From the NCBI RefSeq assembly GCF_037975245.1, contig NC_092561.1:10165001-10229000 (forward strand): a stretch of DNA of 64,000 nucleotides, read 5' to 3'. The notes beneath the pieces were generated by a model. The model saw nothing but the letters and a program-made list of their open reading frames with translations, did no database searches and was not told where the DNA came from. The translations under genes were made by a program, and so were the position numbers. The DNA is from Apostichopus japonicus. Taxonomy: Eukaryota; Echinodermata; Holothuroidea; Aspidochirotida; Stichopodidae. Below are positions 11,259-24,280 of this stretch, piece by piece; within the stretch, counting starts at the first letter, position 1; every line of letters starts with the position of its first letter.

Positions 11259-14200
11259 TTACTCCTCTCTTTCTTTTTTCTCTTTCTGATGCACGTCAAC
11301 TTCGACATCTACTTCCTTCTCAGTTGACGATGCCCTACGGAAAAAACGAAACAAGATAACTTTCTGAATTAACAGTCACGTGTGTATAATAAACACAGAA
11401 TGAATCTTTCTAATTTAAAATATCCATATATCTTTGAAACTGGTGATATGTATATCGATCAAGGTACCAAGTCAGTGCTTTATCATGAACGGTACCTATT
11501 AAAGGGTTCCAGACATATGCACTCGCCATTCCCCACCCATCAATTAGGTAGTCTCAATACTATGATAAACATGATGGTACTAGTATTGTGTTATGATGTT
11601 TTGCGAGATTCAGTTGATCCCATTTAACATTCATAAAGTGTCTAAGAGGAGAGTTGAAAAGAACCTGCAACGCCCCATTCCTTCCCCCTCCCCTCGTCTG
11701 ATGATTTACCAACAAAATATATAGAAATATTACCTCTTCCATATTTTCTCCTTTTTTCCCCCAATCTCCCTCCCCCTTTTTTCTTCGTATGTGTGAATAT
11801 GGAATATGGCAAATCAGCATTTAAATTGGTCAGGAAGTCAAAATCTGAATTTCAAGTAATATTAGATGTTCGATTTTAAGCCAAGTGTACCCAATATAAC
11901 CATATGTTATATATCTGTTACTAGAGATTGGTAGCATAAAACAACAGTTCTTTTGCTGAAAGGTAAAAGCTCATTACATGTAGAAGGAGCAATTTATCTA
12001 ATGCGTACAGCCTAACAAAACAGAGGAGCAGTAATCAGGCTGATGCCTTGGAAAATGTTTGCACTTGTTTGTGAAAGACGAACGACACACAACAATTTAT
12101 ACAAGTATCTGTTCATTTAAGAATCTGCTAAAAGAGACATCGATATTGTGTTTTCATCAGTTATACGTATTCCCAATTCATGAAGAAGAAAAAGACGAGA
12201 ATGCAATTTCAGAATAATCTTTCATCCTCTTGATATATAATTGAATAATTGCCAAAGCTCGATTTCCTTTGTCACTAAGGTAACTCACTTTGCTGACGCA
12301 TCACTTCCTTTGCGTTCCGAACTAGGCTGAGCACTGTTTGGTTCTTCTTTGGTCACTCCGTCTGCAGAAAATCGTTAAACAAAACCATGTTCAAAAGCCG
12401 TTTCGTTTGCTCTGTGGTTCGATATGATATGAAGGGTTAGGTTACAGATTCTTGCAGATTATATAATTAAAAATGTTAGAAGTTCTTGTCGATATTGAAA
12501 TATTAGAGAATCTTGCCGATACTGAAAGGTTAGTTTGGAGTTAAAACCGCGGATGTATATTATCTTCCTTTAGGGTTTGACTTCAATTGTTATCTAAATT
12601 TCATTATGGAACGAAGTGCCATTAAAAAGACCTAGAGACCCACTTCTTAGTGTACATCTCCTAGCCTTTGTGTAGTACTATTACATATATCGCCTATCAC
12701 AGTATCTGTATAGACCCACTCCTTAGTGTGCATCTCCTAGCCTATGTGTAGCAAGCACTATTACATATATGGCCTATCGCAGTACCTGTATAACGTAATA
12801 ATATTAAAGGAAATTCAAACCCAACTATCATCTTTAACTTATATGACAGATATATTTGTGATAAGCAACTCCCCAAACAGCTAGTAAGAATAGTCCTTCC
12901 CTGTTTTGGAGATATTCTATAAAATAAAATTCTTAAAAGTCCTGTCTTGGAGTTGTCTTTTAGTAAGTGTTCAATGTCATAGTGCCAATAATATCGGCAA
13001 GCTTTCAATTTTAGTTTGTTTAACTTTATTTTTCTTTACGGATGATAATTGGGAGTAATTTATAATTGTCTACCAATGATACAAAAAAATACAATTACGT
13101 GAGTATATAAAAAAAAATATTCCACACACACAGCCGTTGCAGAATATAGGACCATTTTGCATCTAAGAACCCTCCATTTGTTTTGGTTAAAAAAAGGTCC
13201 CAACGTAGATGGGATATCCCTCATCTTAGACCCTCCCTCCAGTCGACATAACATCTTAATCCCCCTCCTCCCTCCCTACACTTCAAAATGGTGGGGTTAG
13301 GCCCATGATGTTACAACTCAAAGCATCCCAGTATCGTTATCATGCACTGTGACGGTTTGAGGATATAACCACTATATCCTAGACGAGTATCACTCAATGG
13401 ATGATCCTCTATCCTACCTTTTACTTCCTTCACTCGTTTGTCTTTGGCTTTGTTCCGCTTGCTCCTTCTAAATGACTTCCGAAAGCTGTAGAATCTGCCT
13501 CTCTTCAATTCACTAGCCCCTTCTTTGGCTTCCCGTACATCTTCCGCAAATGCAGTCTTTTTGCTTTCTGGTTTGTCCTTCTTACTTCTTCGGAAGAGAC
13601 TTGAGAAAAATCCTCCCTTCTCTTCCTTTTTCTCCTTTTTCTCCTTCTTCTTTTCTTTCTTCTTTTCTTTCTTCTTTTCTTTCTTCTTCTTTTTATCTTC
13701 ACCTTCGTCTGAGGGGAGAATAGTATCATAGAATTTATGGAAAAAATTAATGAATGGAAAATCAAGGGATTCCTTGCATTCTCGTGTTATATAAATTTGA
13801 ACATTTATGCTTTCTATATCACATGTTTACTCTCTTTCATTAAAATTAAGTATATCCAATATCTTTTTATAAATAATAGAATAGGGCGAACGTTTTATTT
13901 CGTCTCATTTGTAGGTCCTTCAATGAGCCAAATATCACTATGTGTTTGCATCTCTTTCACGCGATCATGCTGTAAATTCCTGATAAACAAATACATCAAC
14001 AGCAGAATCCCATTTCAATTTGTTGGTAACATGGCTTTCTATCAAATACAAAATTCGAACTTGATCAAGTCTAAAACATACTCACATGTCGCTTTTGATT
14101 AATTTTTTAATGTTTAGTTTATTGACTATTCGATTTAATAATTTGAGACTGCTTCGATAAATATATTGAGGGTTTCCAAATTAAATTACACTTTCGCATT

Positions 14201-17200
14201 GTTTTCAGTAACGACACACAATTGTTTCAGGTGAATGAGGTGAATATAAAAACCATATTATTCTAGGGTCAGCACAACTGGGTAAAGAACAAAGAACTCA
14301 CCTTCATTCGTCTTCTTCACACCTGCCTTCTTGCCTCCAAACTTCTCTGCCGTTGTCTGAAGCAAAATATTTGAATGAAAAGCTTAAAAATTAGACTATC
14401 ACTAAAAACACAACAAAACAGGTACACAAATTATGCGAATCGAATATTTCAATTAAACGACCGGATGAACATTTTTCGGCCTTTCTTCTCTTATATCCTT
14501 AAAGCAGTCTATCCTAATACCCACGTGAACAATATTCTGTGACCTTCAACAAGAGCGCACAAATAACTGGTTTACTCACCGATACACTTTCATGTGCTTT
14601 TTTGTCCACGTTGGGAGACGTGTCATCCTTCTTCTTCTTCTTGTTTACAACCTCTGGAGGTACATCCGTCTTTTCTTGAGCTATTTAGGACAAAATGGCC
14701 AATTTGGATGTCTAAAAGATAGTATTTCATACTAGTATTGATAGAAAACAGATTATAGACCACTTCTAAAACTCACATCTTAAAACTCACACTTCTATAA
14801 GGCACAATTAAACGTTTGTCTAAAGTTACCACCACATGTGAGTTTCAAAGTTCACAGCAACTCACACATCTTGAAAGTAATTTTATTAGGCGTTCTCTAC
14901 TAAAAAAAAGGCATATTTTTTAGGACTTTTATTAATCCCCCACATAGTTGTTCCTTAAAACCACAAACAATACCAAACATTTTTCGTTAACAGATAATGT
15001 TGTCACTTGTCAATCGTGGGTTGCGGTTGGGTGTGGATCATAACAAATTTGGATAACTGTAACCCAGCTACTAACACATAAAGCTGAAGACTTTGGAAAC
15101 TTGTGAATCGTTGACCAAAGGGCTGTGGTGGCTCAGTATCAACCCAAAGAAAGCGACGTTTGTTATACAGCATGTAGTATAGTATATGACAATGCACAAT
15201 TTGAGGTAACCTATGATCCAGGTTCACATTGTACGTTTTTTAGCAATACGAATCGCAGCGCCTATTCCGACCCTGGTTATGTTCTGAGTAAACTTATGAC
15301 TAAATTCAAACGTATTGTTTAACACTATCTATCTGATTGCAAGCTCCGTTTTGAACTCGTTTCAAATCGTGTATTTCACTAGAATATCTCGTGAAAAACG
15401 CTACCAAACAAAACATTGGTAATATAGCCGTACCTTCTCTATTTTTCATGTCTCGGTACTTCGCATATCTCTTTAACGGGTCGATTCCGTAGTCCCTAAC
15501 TGCCACCATGTTGCCTTTGGTTATCGCCTTAAGGCACCCGTAAGTGTCCTTTCTGTTTTGTAGAACCTCGTCAGCGGGCAACTGTAAACCAAGCCACTCG
15601 TACATCATCCAAACAGTGTCAAAAACGCTAAAATATCCATGGGCAATTCCTACGCCCTCTGGCCAAAAAGGCTGTAATGACAGAAACAGGGAACGATATG
15701 CATACGTTAACATTATAATTGTTTGGATCATGTAACTTGAATTCGTTTAATAAAATGATGTCTACTTGTACTTTTCATATGCGACGTATTTAGCACTCCT
15801 GCCTTTTTCGGTAGCAAAAATAGTTTTGAACGTCTTGAAATTGTCATTCTACGGATTCGAGAAAAAAACAAATCCGCCTTGGTATGGAAAATGATAATAT
15901 GTACCCCTTAATGCTTCTTATGGAATACCACACCCCACCACACAACATGTATTCACACATAGGTGTATAGATAGTTCTTGTATTGGGTCAAATGTTACAT
16001 GTTTAAGGTATCCTCGAGTAGATCTACCCCCTACAAAATCTTAAGGATAGCACCATCCATCCCAAGACACGCTGACAGACGCTTGTGAGGCCCTCTGGTT
16101 ACCTGTTTCAAGCTATCCCCGACGAGACCAATCATCAGATGATTGCCTTTATTTGCTGCTTTTAAGACTGCTGGCTCCTTGGCATGAGCTCTGGAGGTAA
16201 ACTCGAATATATCTACATCCACCATTTCCAAAGGGATACCGCTTTTTGTGCAGTGTTGGGCAACATCTTTGACAAGATTCAACAGTTTGGCACGATCGAT
16301 GTTGCTTTTGTCAAGAATGTCCGCTTGAGCCTTACCCTAAAACACAAAACCAATAACATATATTTACACTCTGAAGGTTTTCATTCATTACCAGAGTTAA
16401 ACTTAGTTAAATTAAAACTACGAAGACATCAAGATAACGCTGGCGATTGAAATATTAACAGTGAAATTACCTCGATCACCTTCATCAGTTGAAAGTTTCC
16501 AACTGTCTGAACAGTTTTCAAATAATGCTAGGCTTTGAATGACCCATTACGGCACCCGATACCCATAGCTAGTACAGTAACTACTGATGCCACCTGTAAC
16601 ACATGTTACCGTGTTACGAACACAAAGTAGTAATTACTGATGCACGGTTGTGGACATGAACAGTAGTTGCTGTACCAGCTATGAGTATCGGCTGAGTACA
16701 GTGACGTTGTAAGCCATTTCCCCCCTCATATGAATCAGGCTTCATGACGAAGTCGATCTAACTGTCACCATACTCCATATCTCTTATTGGTACACTACTT
16801 CGTCGATGTTTGTTGATATTGCGGTACTCTCTTTATTCTGCTTTCCTTCCAGTTGTCTTCTTTGTTTTCCTCCTCTTTTGAAGGTACAATCGAACATGAA
16901 AAGCCAATCACTTTACTTCTAATGTTAAGCTAATCTGATTGATTTCCCGTTACATTTGAGTGACTATTAATAAAGTCGGTGTTTCGGGTAACGAGTATTA
17001 TGCCCCTTCTTAAATTTTTGCTCCTCTTCCCCCTGCATTGTTGGTGCCCCTCCAATTCAGAACTCATGACCACTGGTGTAACTTAGAGAAATGTGAAAAG
17101 TTACATGATATATTGATCAAAATAAACATGATTACACATGATATATCGATAAAAGAATGAAAGGAAAGGGGAAAAAAAGATAAAGTGAACTTTAAAAAAA

Positions 17201-20200
17201 TGCGGGTCACCTCTTTCAAAACGCCTCTGCTTATTAGGTTGTCCTTTTTGCCTGTCATTACAAAGTAGTGCGTTTCTCCTCTGATATAGACCAGGTTCTC
17301 AAGATCAACTTCTGTTTCCTCCTTAATCTTCGTAAAGAAAGTTATGTCTTTCATAACATCCTTTCCTCCAATATCGTTAATTTTAAAATCCGCATCTTTG
17401 TTTTTATTCTCAAAGTTTGCTGCGATGGCAATGGCTAAACTCCTCTTCTCTGTAACCCATTCAAGTCCAACATCTTTAAGAAGAAAGCAGTGAAAAGGGA
17501 TTAGAATAGCGGTGTAGTATTTATTTTCTTTCTTTCTATCTTTTTGTTATTTGTCGTCTATGAAACTATGTACACTTCACATCAATCTCGTAACACTGGA
17601 AAGCATGGGGCATGGATTTGTTGTTAGAATTATTGCCTACCTATTAGTCACAATTCCTTCGATACACTGATTTCCTCCATAATAGTCGACATCTATGCAA
17701 GTTGATTCAAGTAACTTGAGCAACCTTCTGTTGAATAAAGTCTTTCTTCGTATACGTTGCAAACTAGTCCTACCTCTTAGCTAATGTTTGCACTTTATAA
17801 TTTTACTACAATATCTATCTAGCGAGATGTACGTATACGATGTGGGTACGACTTGAGGCACAAATTTGACTGGATAAATGTGAAGAATTGTTTGCAATTC
17901 TCAAACGCTAAGTATAGTTTCAAGTTGCTAAAGTTGCAAGACATTTCCGCTATGTGTAATTTAACGCAAAGCATTTTCAATATCATTGACTCAGTAGTAT
18001 ACTATGGTACTTTCGTACTGTGAGTTTATCGTCTTGGAAGTAACTCGATTATTGTACCTATTTCAAGTACCAATATACGACATACCTGGTTCCTTTGGAT
18101 TTTGACGTCCGTTTGCAATAATCAAACCTTCAAATTCAAAGCTTATGAGGTCACTTTGAGACTTTTCCAAATTCTCGTACTTAGCTTTCCATCCAGCTTG
18201 AGGAAAGGAATGTAAATGGGAGACATATCAATGAACTCAATGCATTCAGGCACATGAAAACGAAAATTGTCAAAAGCGTCTGGGTAAGCAATGACTTACA
18301 TAAGCAATACAATATGATTTTACCATACAGTTATAATTCCTAAATTTTTCAGAACAGACGGCAAGAGAAGACTCTCTGAAATCTGGGGTAACTGCCAGTA
18401 GCGAACTGGGTCATGTATTACTAGCGGCTCGACAGTGATCCAACTAGCGTTGAAGCATAAAATAGAAGCGGTAAACCAGGCGCCTCGGACGAAACTAAAA
18501 GCTCTTATGATCAAGAAAAATCGGCGTTTTGGGCTCGTTTCGTCGCCTAGCACCCTGCGACGCACCGGTTCCAAGCCGATATTCCTGTTGGCCGCTGGGC
18601 CAATCCGTAGCCTGGCAAGTGCATTTCACCGAAAGGAAATTGCAATAGCGGCAAAACAAAATATTTGTAGCATATGGTAAATGGTAGTGGAAATGTTAAA
18701 GCACCATCGGTTCCCACAGAACAAACTATTGAAGAATATGACACATCTGAAAAAGTTGCATCACAGAAAACTGGATGAGGGACATTCTGTAAAACAGTTT
18801 CAAGTGATTTTTGTGCAAACATCTATGTCAACGGACACAATATCTGTTACCTTTCTTTTTATCGGGTGGTATCAGCTCCTTAAACTCAACACCGAGGCGA
18901 ACTTCAATTCCCAGAAGGAGAGCCATCTTCAGAAGCACCAACTGTAATCGTCTGATACCTGTATACAAATACAACACGATAGTCTAGTCTCGAAACGTCA
19001 CAAAACACAACAACAACGTGCCTTAACGACGGCACCACGTATACCCGATGAGATTCAGAGTCTGATTCTAAGCTTTTATTGACATTATTCGTTATGGGTC
19101 TAATATTGCAAGCATCACTGATATTCAGTTACTTCAAGGGAGAAAAATTATGAAACAAAGTAAATGTGAACGTTTGGCGGCCCTGCAAGAACAATATTAA
19201 TTTGGAAACATATGTCATCTACCGTCTTAACCTTTCCTTAGTTTACCTTTACTCTGTTTAGGATAAATGGTACCCCTGTCAAAGACGATTTCTGAAGTAG
19301 GCCTACTGTAAACAAAATGATATAAACACATGTATTGTGCAAATCCGCTGCTCAAAATACCTAGTGAAATCTTATCTTTAACATATCTAGATCTATAGTA
19401 CTTACACGTGACATTTGAAACTTTCAGTTATCGTTTTTCATATTGGACATTTTCTAATAGCCCTTATCGTTGTATACAATGCATCTTGTGCTAGGCCGGA
19501 CCCCCTGTTTGAAGTCTTCTTTGTTTCTTAAGTACAAGTTGGAAATGGGAATTATTATTGTTTATCTACAATTCATCCGATCCCCCAACTTGAGACCGGA
19601 CCCTGGTCAGAACCCCGAACTCCACTCTTATCAGTCATGTGCCCAATAGTTAGACAGAGAGAGTTGGTTATTGCAGACCATGTGTCATGTGGGCATAGAT
19701 CGTTTTGTGTTTCTTCTGACAACAATAACAGATCATGTTTTGCTGTATTGTGTACTTCTGACAACAATGAGCGATTAAAAGGAAAAGATACATGTCATGA
19801 TATGTACCTCGGGTCATTCGATTCCCAAGTGTTCACAAGTTAATAGCTGCACTTACTGACATGTAAACGATCATCGAGGCCAAACTTTGGGTGGAATGCT
19901 TTAAATCCAATCGCTTTGAGATCTTCCACGAGGAATGTCCAGAGCTGCAGTACGCTATTTCTTGTAAATTTTGTTCTCTTTTCAACAACAACCACCTTCA
20001 TTCCTAGAAGAGCCAGTTCAATTGCTGCACGCAATCCGCAAGGACCACCACCAACAATAAGAATCTGTCGAAGGAAAAATGTGAAATACACTTGCCAATA
20101 ATTCTTAAAAGTTGTTGAACTTGAAGCATTCCTTTTAAATGCCACAAAACTTAGTCAACCGTTTCTAAGCATACAAGGGTACATGCAATGTGTAACGTGT

Positions 20201-22810
20201 AACGTGATAACGTGATGGAAGTTGTTGAAGCATTCCTTGTAAATGCCACAAAACTTAGTCAACCGTTCCTAAACATACCAGGGTTTAAGAGCGGGAGCCT
20301 AGAGGGTTTGGTTAGCTGGGAAGGTAACCAATTGCTTGGTACATCAGAATGTTCACAGTGCATTCCTGTATATGAAACCAGACGACTGGCAATCCTGCTG
20401 TGGTGGGCCAATAAGGGGGGGGAGGGGCGGACTCTGGCAGTGGTGGCCCACCAATATAAATTAATGGAAATGCCCATTCCTTACCCATGAAGTGATACCT
20501 ATCATTTTCTAGTAGGTTTCAACTTGTTACCTCATGAGCTGACCTAGGTCATGGAGGGGATGGGCATTTTGGGGTCCACTGGCAGGGGTACCCCACTAAT
20601 AGAAATTAATGGAAATGCCCATCTCTTACAAATAGATTCTTGCCTATCATTTTCCAGTACTTTTCAACTTGTTACCTCATGAGCTGACCTAGGTCAATGA
20701 GGGGAGGGGCAATTTGGGGGTCCACTGGCAGGGATACCCCACCAATAATAATTACTGGAAATGCCCATCCCTTGTATCTGAATTCCTAACCATCATTTTC
20801 CAGTAGGTTCAAGTGGTTACCTCATGAGCTGACCTAGGCCATCTGTACGGGGTCAATTATTGATGACTGGCGAAGCTACCCCACCACCAATAATCACTGG
20901 CGATGGCTATTTGTTGCTCTTGGGGCCATACTTGACACATTGTACTTACTTTGATGGGGTTACCAATGAAGCTGATCTAGTTTAGCATTTAGGTGAATTT
21001 AAAATTGCCCTTCCAGCCACACCGGAATCCCCGAAACACCCCAGAGACATTGTAACCACTCATATGTGGCCTCAAATGACTGAATACAACCTGTGTGGTT
21101 ATTCGGGAAGTATGTTCGTGACAGTCAACGTTCATTACATTCAGCACTTTACAAGTGGCCTGTTCAAGTTACCGTAGCTTTACTAATTCCAAGATGATTA
21201 TCTGATTGAAACACGTGGTCCATACCAGTGGCACCAGCCTGTTTCCAGGGGTCAAGGAAAATATGTTAATCTGGTGAATGATTCACTGTTTGTGATTTTT
21301 GTTGCCATACCAATTTCATCTAGCATGGGGACATTTTTTGTGAAAAACCATAAAACAATAATCTACGACCTATGACCTGAAACTTGGTTTCTTTGAGAGG
21401 ACTATATATAAACTCTGATCATTGACTTTGACCTCTCGATAACCTCTGTGAATAAAAAATTCCATGCCATGAAAGAAAAAAGTTATGACTTTTTATAACC
21501 CTCCCCTAAGTTAGTATGTGTAATAACTCTATATGAAGACCTATTATTAGAGGTAAAATTTATTCACTGTTTTTAGTACAGCGTGGCTAGAATATTTGCA
21601 TGCAGCATTCTTGATGACATAGATATATAACAGTATTAAATAATTGTAGAATATAATAGTTTAGTCAGGCCTACATGTAAACTTTGTAGAAAGGAAATTT
21701 CCAATGGATAAGTTCAGGTTTAGGCGAGGCTCGGCTAGCCTAACGCTTCAACCTAGGCTACATCAGCGCGCGAAATACACGGCGCGGAGTGCGATTTTGC
21801 ACTAGAAACGCACGTTGTCAGCGCAAACACGAACCTCACCTACCAAAAACTTTCAGTCACGTAATCACGGCTGGAAGCGGACACCCACCTGCTACTTGCA
21901 AGTAAAAACAGCCGAGGGTGATACCACAGCAGGTTTGCCAGTCGTCTGGTTTCATATACAGGAATGCACTGTGAACATTGTGATGTACAAGGCAATTGGT
22001 TACCTTCCCAGCTAACCAAACCCTCTCGGCTCCCGGTCTAGTACATGCAATGTGTAATTACGTGTAACGTGATAGCAGGGAGTTACATACACACTCTCAT
22101 GTACCATAGAACTACGGAAAACGTGAATGTTTATGGATAAGCTAGGTAAGAGCAATTTAGCTGGACGACAAAACGAGTCTCATGAGTAAGTATATGCTAT
22201 TCACGGACAATATCATTGTATCCAGCTGTTTACCGAGAGTTCTTAACTTTTTGTGCTAGAGAAGAGTGCTGCAGATGTGGATCCATGGAGTGTATTGATG
22301 TTACACCTTCACCTTCACAGTAGTTATTAACACACTTTGTGCTTATACCTAATTTATAGTCAAAATATGACTCAGAATGCAAGACGTCCAAACTTCCCCT
22401 CCCAATCAAGCCTCTACACGGGAGCCAGCTTCAGCAAGCCCAGGACACCGCCATCATTTACAAGACCCTGGATCCGCCTGAACCGAATGATAATAATATA
22501 ATCGTTTATTTACCTGTTTGCCTTTCATGCGGTCTCTTCCTTCTTTCTTAAATTCAGGCTTGTTGACTTTGGATTCCAAAGTTTGGCAAAATTCTTGGAC
22601 TCTTAGATGATCACTTTTTTTACTGAGTACTTGGTAAACCTTCCGATCTTCTAATTCATCCTTTAGCATCTCACACAACTCTTCATATGCACTTTTGATC
22701 TCTAAAGCATCGTTCGAATCTGAAAATTTCTTTAAAACTTTCCTTAAGAGATTCTCTTCTCCCTCTGTGGGTTGTTCCTCTTTTTTCTCCGGCTCTTCTG
22801 CACTAGCCAT
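11259..22810 (-). CDS. MICAL-like flavin monooxygenase, 12 coding exons, no CH/LIM domains
   Basis: Coding exons in order of transcription: 22810-22514, 20064-19857, 18958-18851, 18196-18086, 17473-17211, 16336-16103, 15671-15434, 14680-14580, 14356-14302, 13708-13418, 12361-12289, 11334-11259. Every junction is GT-AG and phases agree; the total is 2055 bp, 684 residues plus TAA. Residues 1-99 are the helical MICAL-type leader. FAD-binding VGGGPCGLR is at 103-111, followed by IELALLGMKVVVVEKR, and HVSIRRLQLVLLKMALLLG is near 167-185. IIANGRQNP (about 230-238) stands where MICALs have a DG motif, with Asn for Asp. DLENLVY and THYFVMT follow, then VGDS (401-404) and PFWPEGVGIAHG (408-419), the GD motif. 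MICALs oxidise actin methionines using FAD and NADPH. After about residue 487 comes a Lys/Glu-rich tail of about 200 residues ending the protein, with no CH or LIM domain. Family assignment is confident; actin as substrate is inference. Confidence 0.9.
12630..12787. repeat. Tandem duplication of about 80 bp in intron 10
   Basis: Two neighbouring copies share AGACCCACT(T/C)CTTAGTGT, CATCTCCTAGCCT, TGTGTAG and ACTATTACATATAT. They sit in the intron between exons 10 and 11 of the MICAL-like gene and affect no splice site. Confidence 0.75.
13604..13708 (-). repeat. Coding polypurine repeat: lysine/glutamate tract in exon 10
   Basis: The start of MICAL-like exon 10 is an imperfect AAG/AAA/GAA run on the coding strand. 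It encodes about 27 residues that are nearly all Lys with regularly spaced Glu (pattern KKKE, residues about 543-570). It is followed by GGFFSSLFRRSKKDK and later RGRFYSFRKSFRRSKRNK, basic-aromatic patches that could bind membranes or act as nuclear signals. The tract lies within one exon that keeps the frame with its neighbours, so it is part of the protein. Its length may vary between alleles. Confidence 0.75.
20112..20283. repeat. Tandem duplication of about 105 bp in intron 1
   Basis: A segment containing CATTCCTT-TAAATGCCACA and AACTTAGTCAACCGTT occurs at about 20112-20212 and again from about 20219. The second copy is interrupted at GGG by the long-inverted-end element. The rest of the second unit, ACATGCAATGTGTAA and ACGTGTAACGTGATA, resumes on the other side of that element at about 22043-22075. 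Confidence 0.75.
20284..22041. mobile_element. 1.76-kb element with inverted ends of about 130 bp
   Basis: The left end (about 20287-20410) and right end (about 21915-22040) are inverted copies. Both contain GGGTTTGGTTAGCTGGGAAG, GTTCACAGTGCATTCCTG and GAAACCAGACGACTGGCAA, with only a few differences over about 125 bp. The flanking sequence is a tandem duplicate split exactly at the ends, which shows this is an insertion in intron 1 of the MICAL-like gene. No transposase is visible inside. It behaves like a non-autonomous foldback or MITE-type element; the superfamily is not clear. Confidence 0.75.
20464..20850. repeat. Three tandem units of about 146 bp inside the inverted-end element
   Basis: Units starting near 20465, 20611 and 20758 share GGAAATGCCCAT, TATCATTTTC-AGTA, GTTACCTCATGAGCTGACCT and GTCCACTGGCAGGG. 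They are internal to the 1.76-kb element in intron 1. Confidence 0.85.
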
Positions 22811-23930
22811 CTTGATAATATCTAGAAAAAATGAAAAATATAGATGATGATAAAACAGAGGACATAGAGTTTCATGTCCTCGCACGAACTATGTTCCCCC
22901 TATTAGCACGTGCATATGGTTGTAGGAGTTCAACATATATCATTCGATGATTTGTGATAATTATCTAGACTTTTGTTTGCTTCTTAGTTAATGTTTAACG
23001 AGGGACGCGAATGTCGTACAAAGCATGTATGTAATCTTTGTCATTTATAGACCAGTAAAATCGTCTCCTCCTATATGATCAATGGCACATTATGTTTAAC
23101 AGATTATACATTGGCAAGACTAATTCGGGGAAGTACAAGAAACCTTTTCTCGATTAGCGCTCACTAGATATAACAGAGATGAGCTGGGAGTAGGGTAAGC
23201 TACCGCTTGCGTGGCGGCGATAAATGGTATAGCATCCCGATCCGATTGTGATCCTAGCAAACACTCCCAACGCCCCCCCCCCCCCCTCCCTCCCTCTTCC
23301 ACCCACTTACTGAATACTTTATCAGTTCTCTATTGGTCGCTTTAACATGTTTTTTAATAACCTGCAAATCCACAGGGATGGTATCCAGTTAGTCTCACTT
23401 ACAATGCAGCCCTCCGCCCGTTTGAGAAGCAAACCAACGCCCTTGCTTACAAACATTAATGTACAGTACAGCGTTCCTTTAACATACGTAGAAAAGTATA
23501 GTCTAGGCTAACATGCATTGATAAATCATACCTTAATACATGGGTCTTTACAAACGGTGTATTCACGTACATGAAATCGAAACACTATACTTACTTTCAA
23601 TTACTGATCGTGTTGTTCAAATCCTCGACCCCAATATGATGATGAATAAACTTGACATTAGATTTTCGTATCTTGAGAATGAACAGAACTCATTGTACGT
23701 GTTCCATGCACAAACTGGGAGAAACAACGCCTGGGTAAAATGAAACTTGATTTCAATATCTGTTAGCGTTATTTGTATACCATAAACGGATAGACGAGTC
23801 CAAAGGCTAACAAACTCTGACATATCATTGAATACACAATAGCATGAACAGAAAGCAATGAGTAATGAAGTAAACAATCTGTTTAAATACACAATACACT
23901 CAAGAAATGTCTTGTAGAGAACATTGCGAC
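22811..23930. other. Upstream region of the MICAL-like gene
   Basis: This is the presumed 5' untranslated region and promoter side of the minus-strand gene, starting just above its ATG at 22810. I see no clear TATA box or upstream exon. It includes a poly-C run at 23273-23287. No other gene recognised. Confidence 0.4.
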
Positions 23931-23934
23931 CGAC

Positions 23935-24280
23935 TACCATGCATACCAACTGAAAATGAAAGCAAGGCTTACTACCATACATAACAACTTAAATTGAAAT
24001 CAGGGCTTACTACCATACATACCAACTTAAATTGGAAACAGGACTTACTACCTTATATACATACCAACTGAAAACTGTAAGCAGGACAAACTACCATACA
24101 TACCAACTGAAAACTGTAAGCAGGACAAACTACCACACATATCAACTGAAAACTGTAAGCGGGACTTACTACCATACATATCATTTGGAAACTGTAAGCG
24201 GGACTTACTACCATACATATCATTTGGAAACTGTAAGCAGGGCTTACTACCATACATACCAACTGAAACTTAAAACAGGA
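23935..24280. repeat. 39-bp minisatellite, about 9 units
   Basis: The unit is roughly ACTACCATACATACCAACTG followed by AAAACTGTAAGCAGGACTT, 39 bp, with two variant types (ACCAACTGAAAA and ATCATTTGGAAA in the middle). Since 39 is a multiple of 3, both strands show periodic open frames of 13-residue repeats. Without splice sites or start context I treat these as non-coding. Confidence 0.9.

Noticed and set aside
13525-13731. Plus-strand frame full of Phe and Ser
   Set aside because: It is the antisense of the lysine-rich MICAL-like exon 10, which is supported by phase-matched neighbours.
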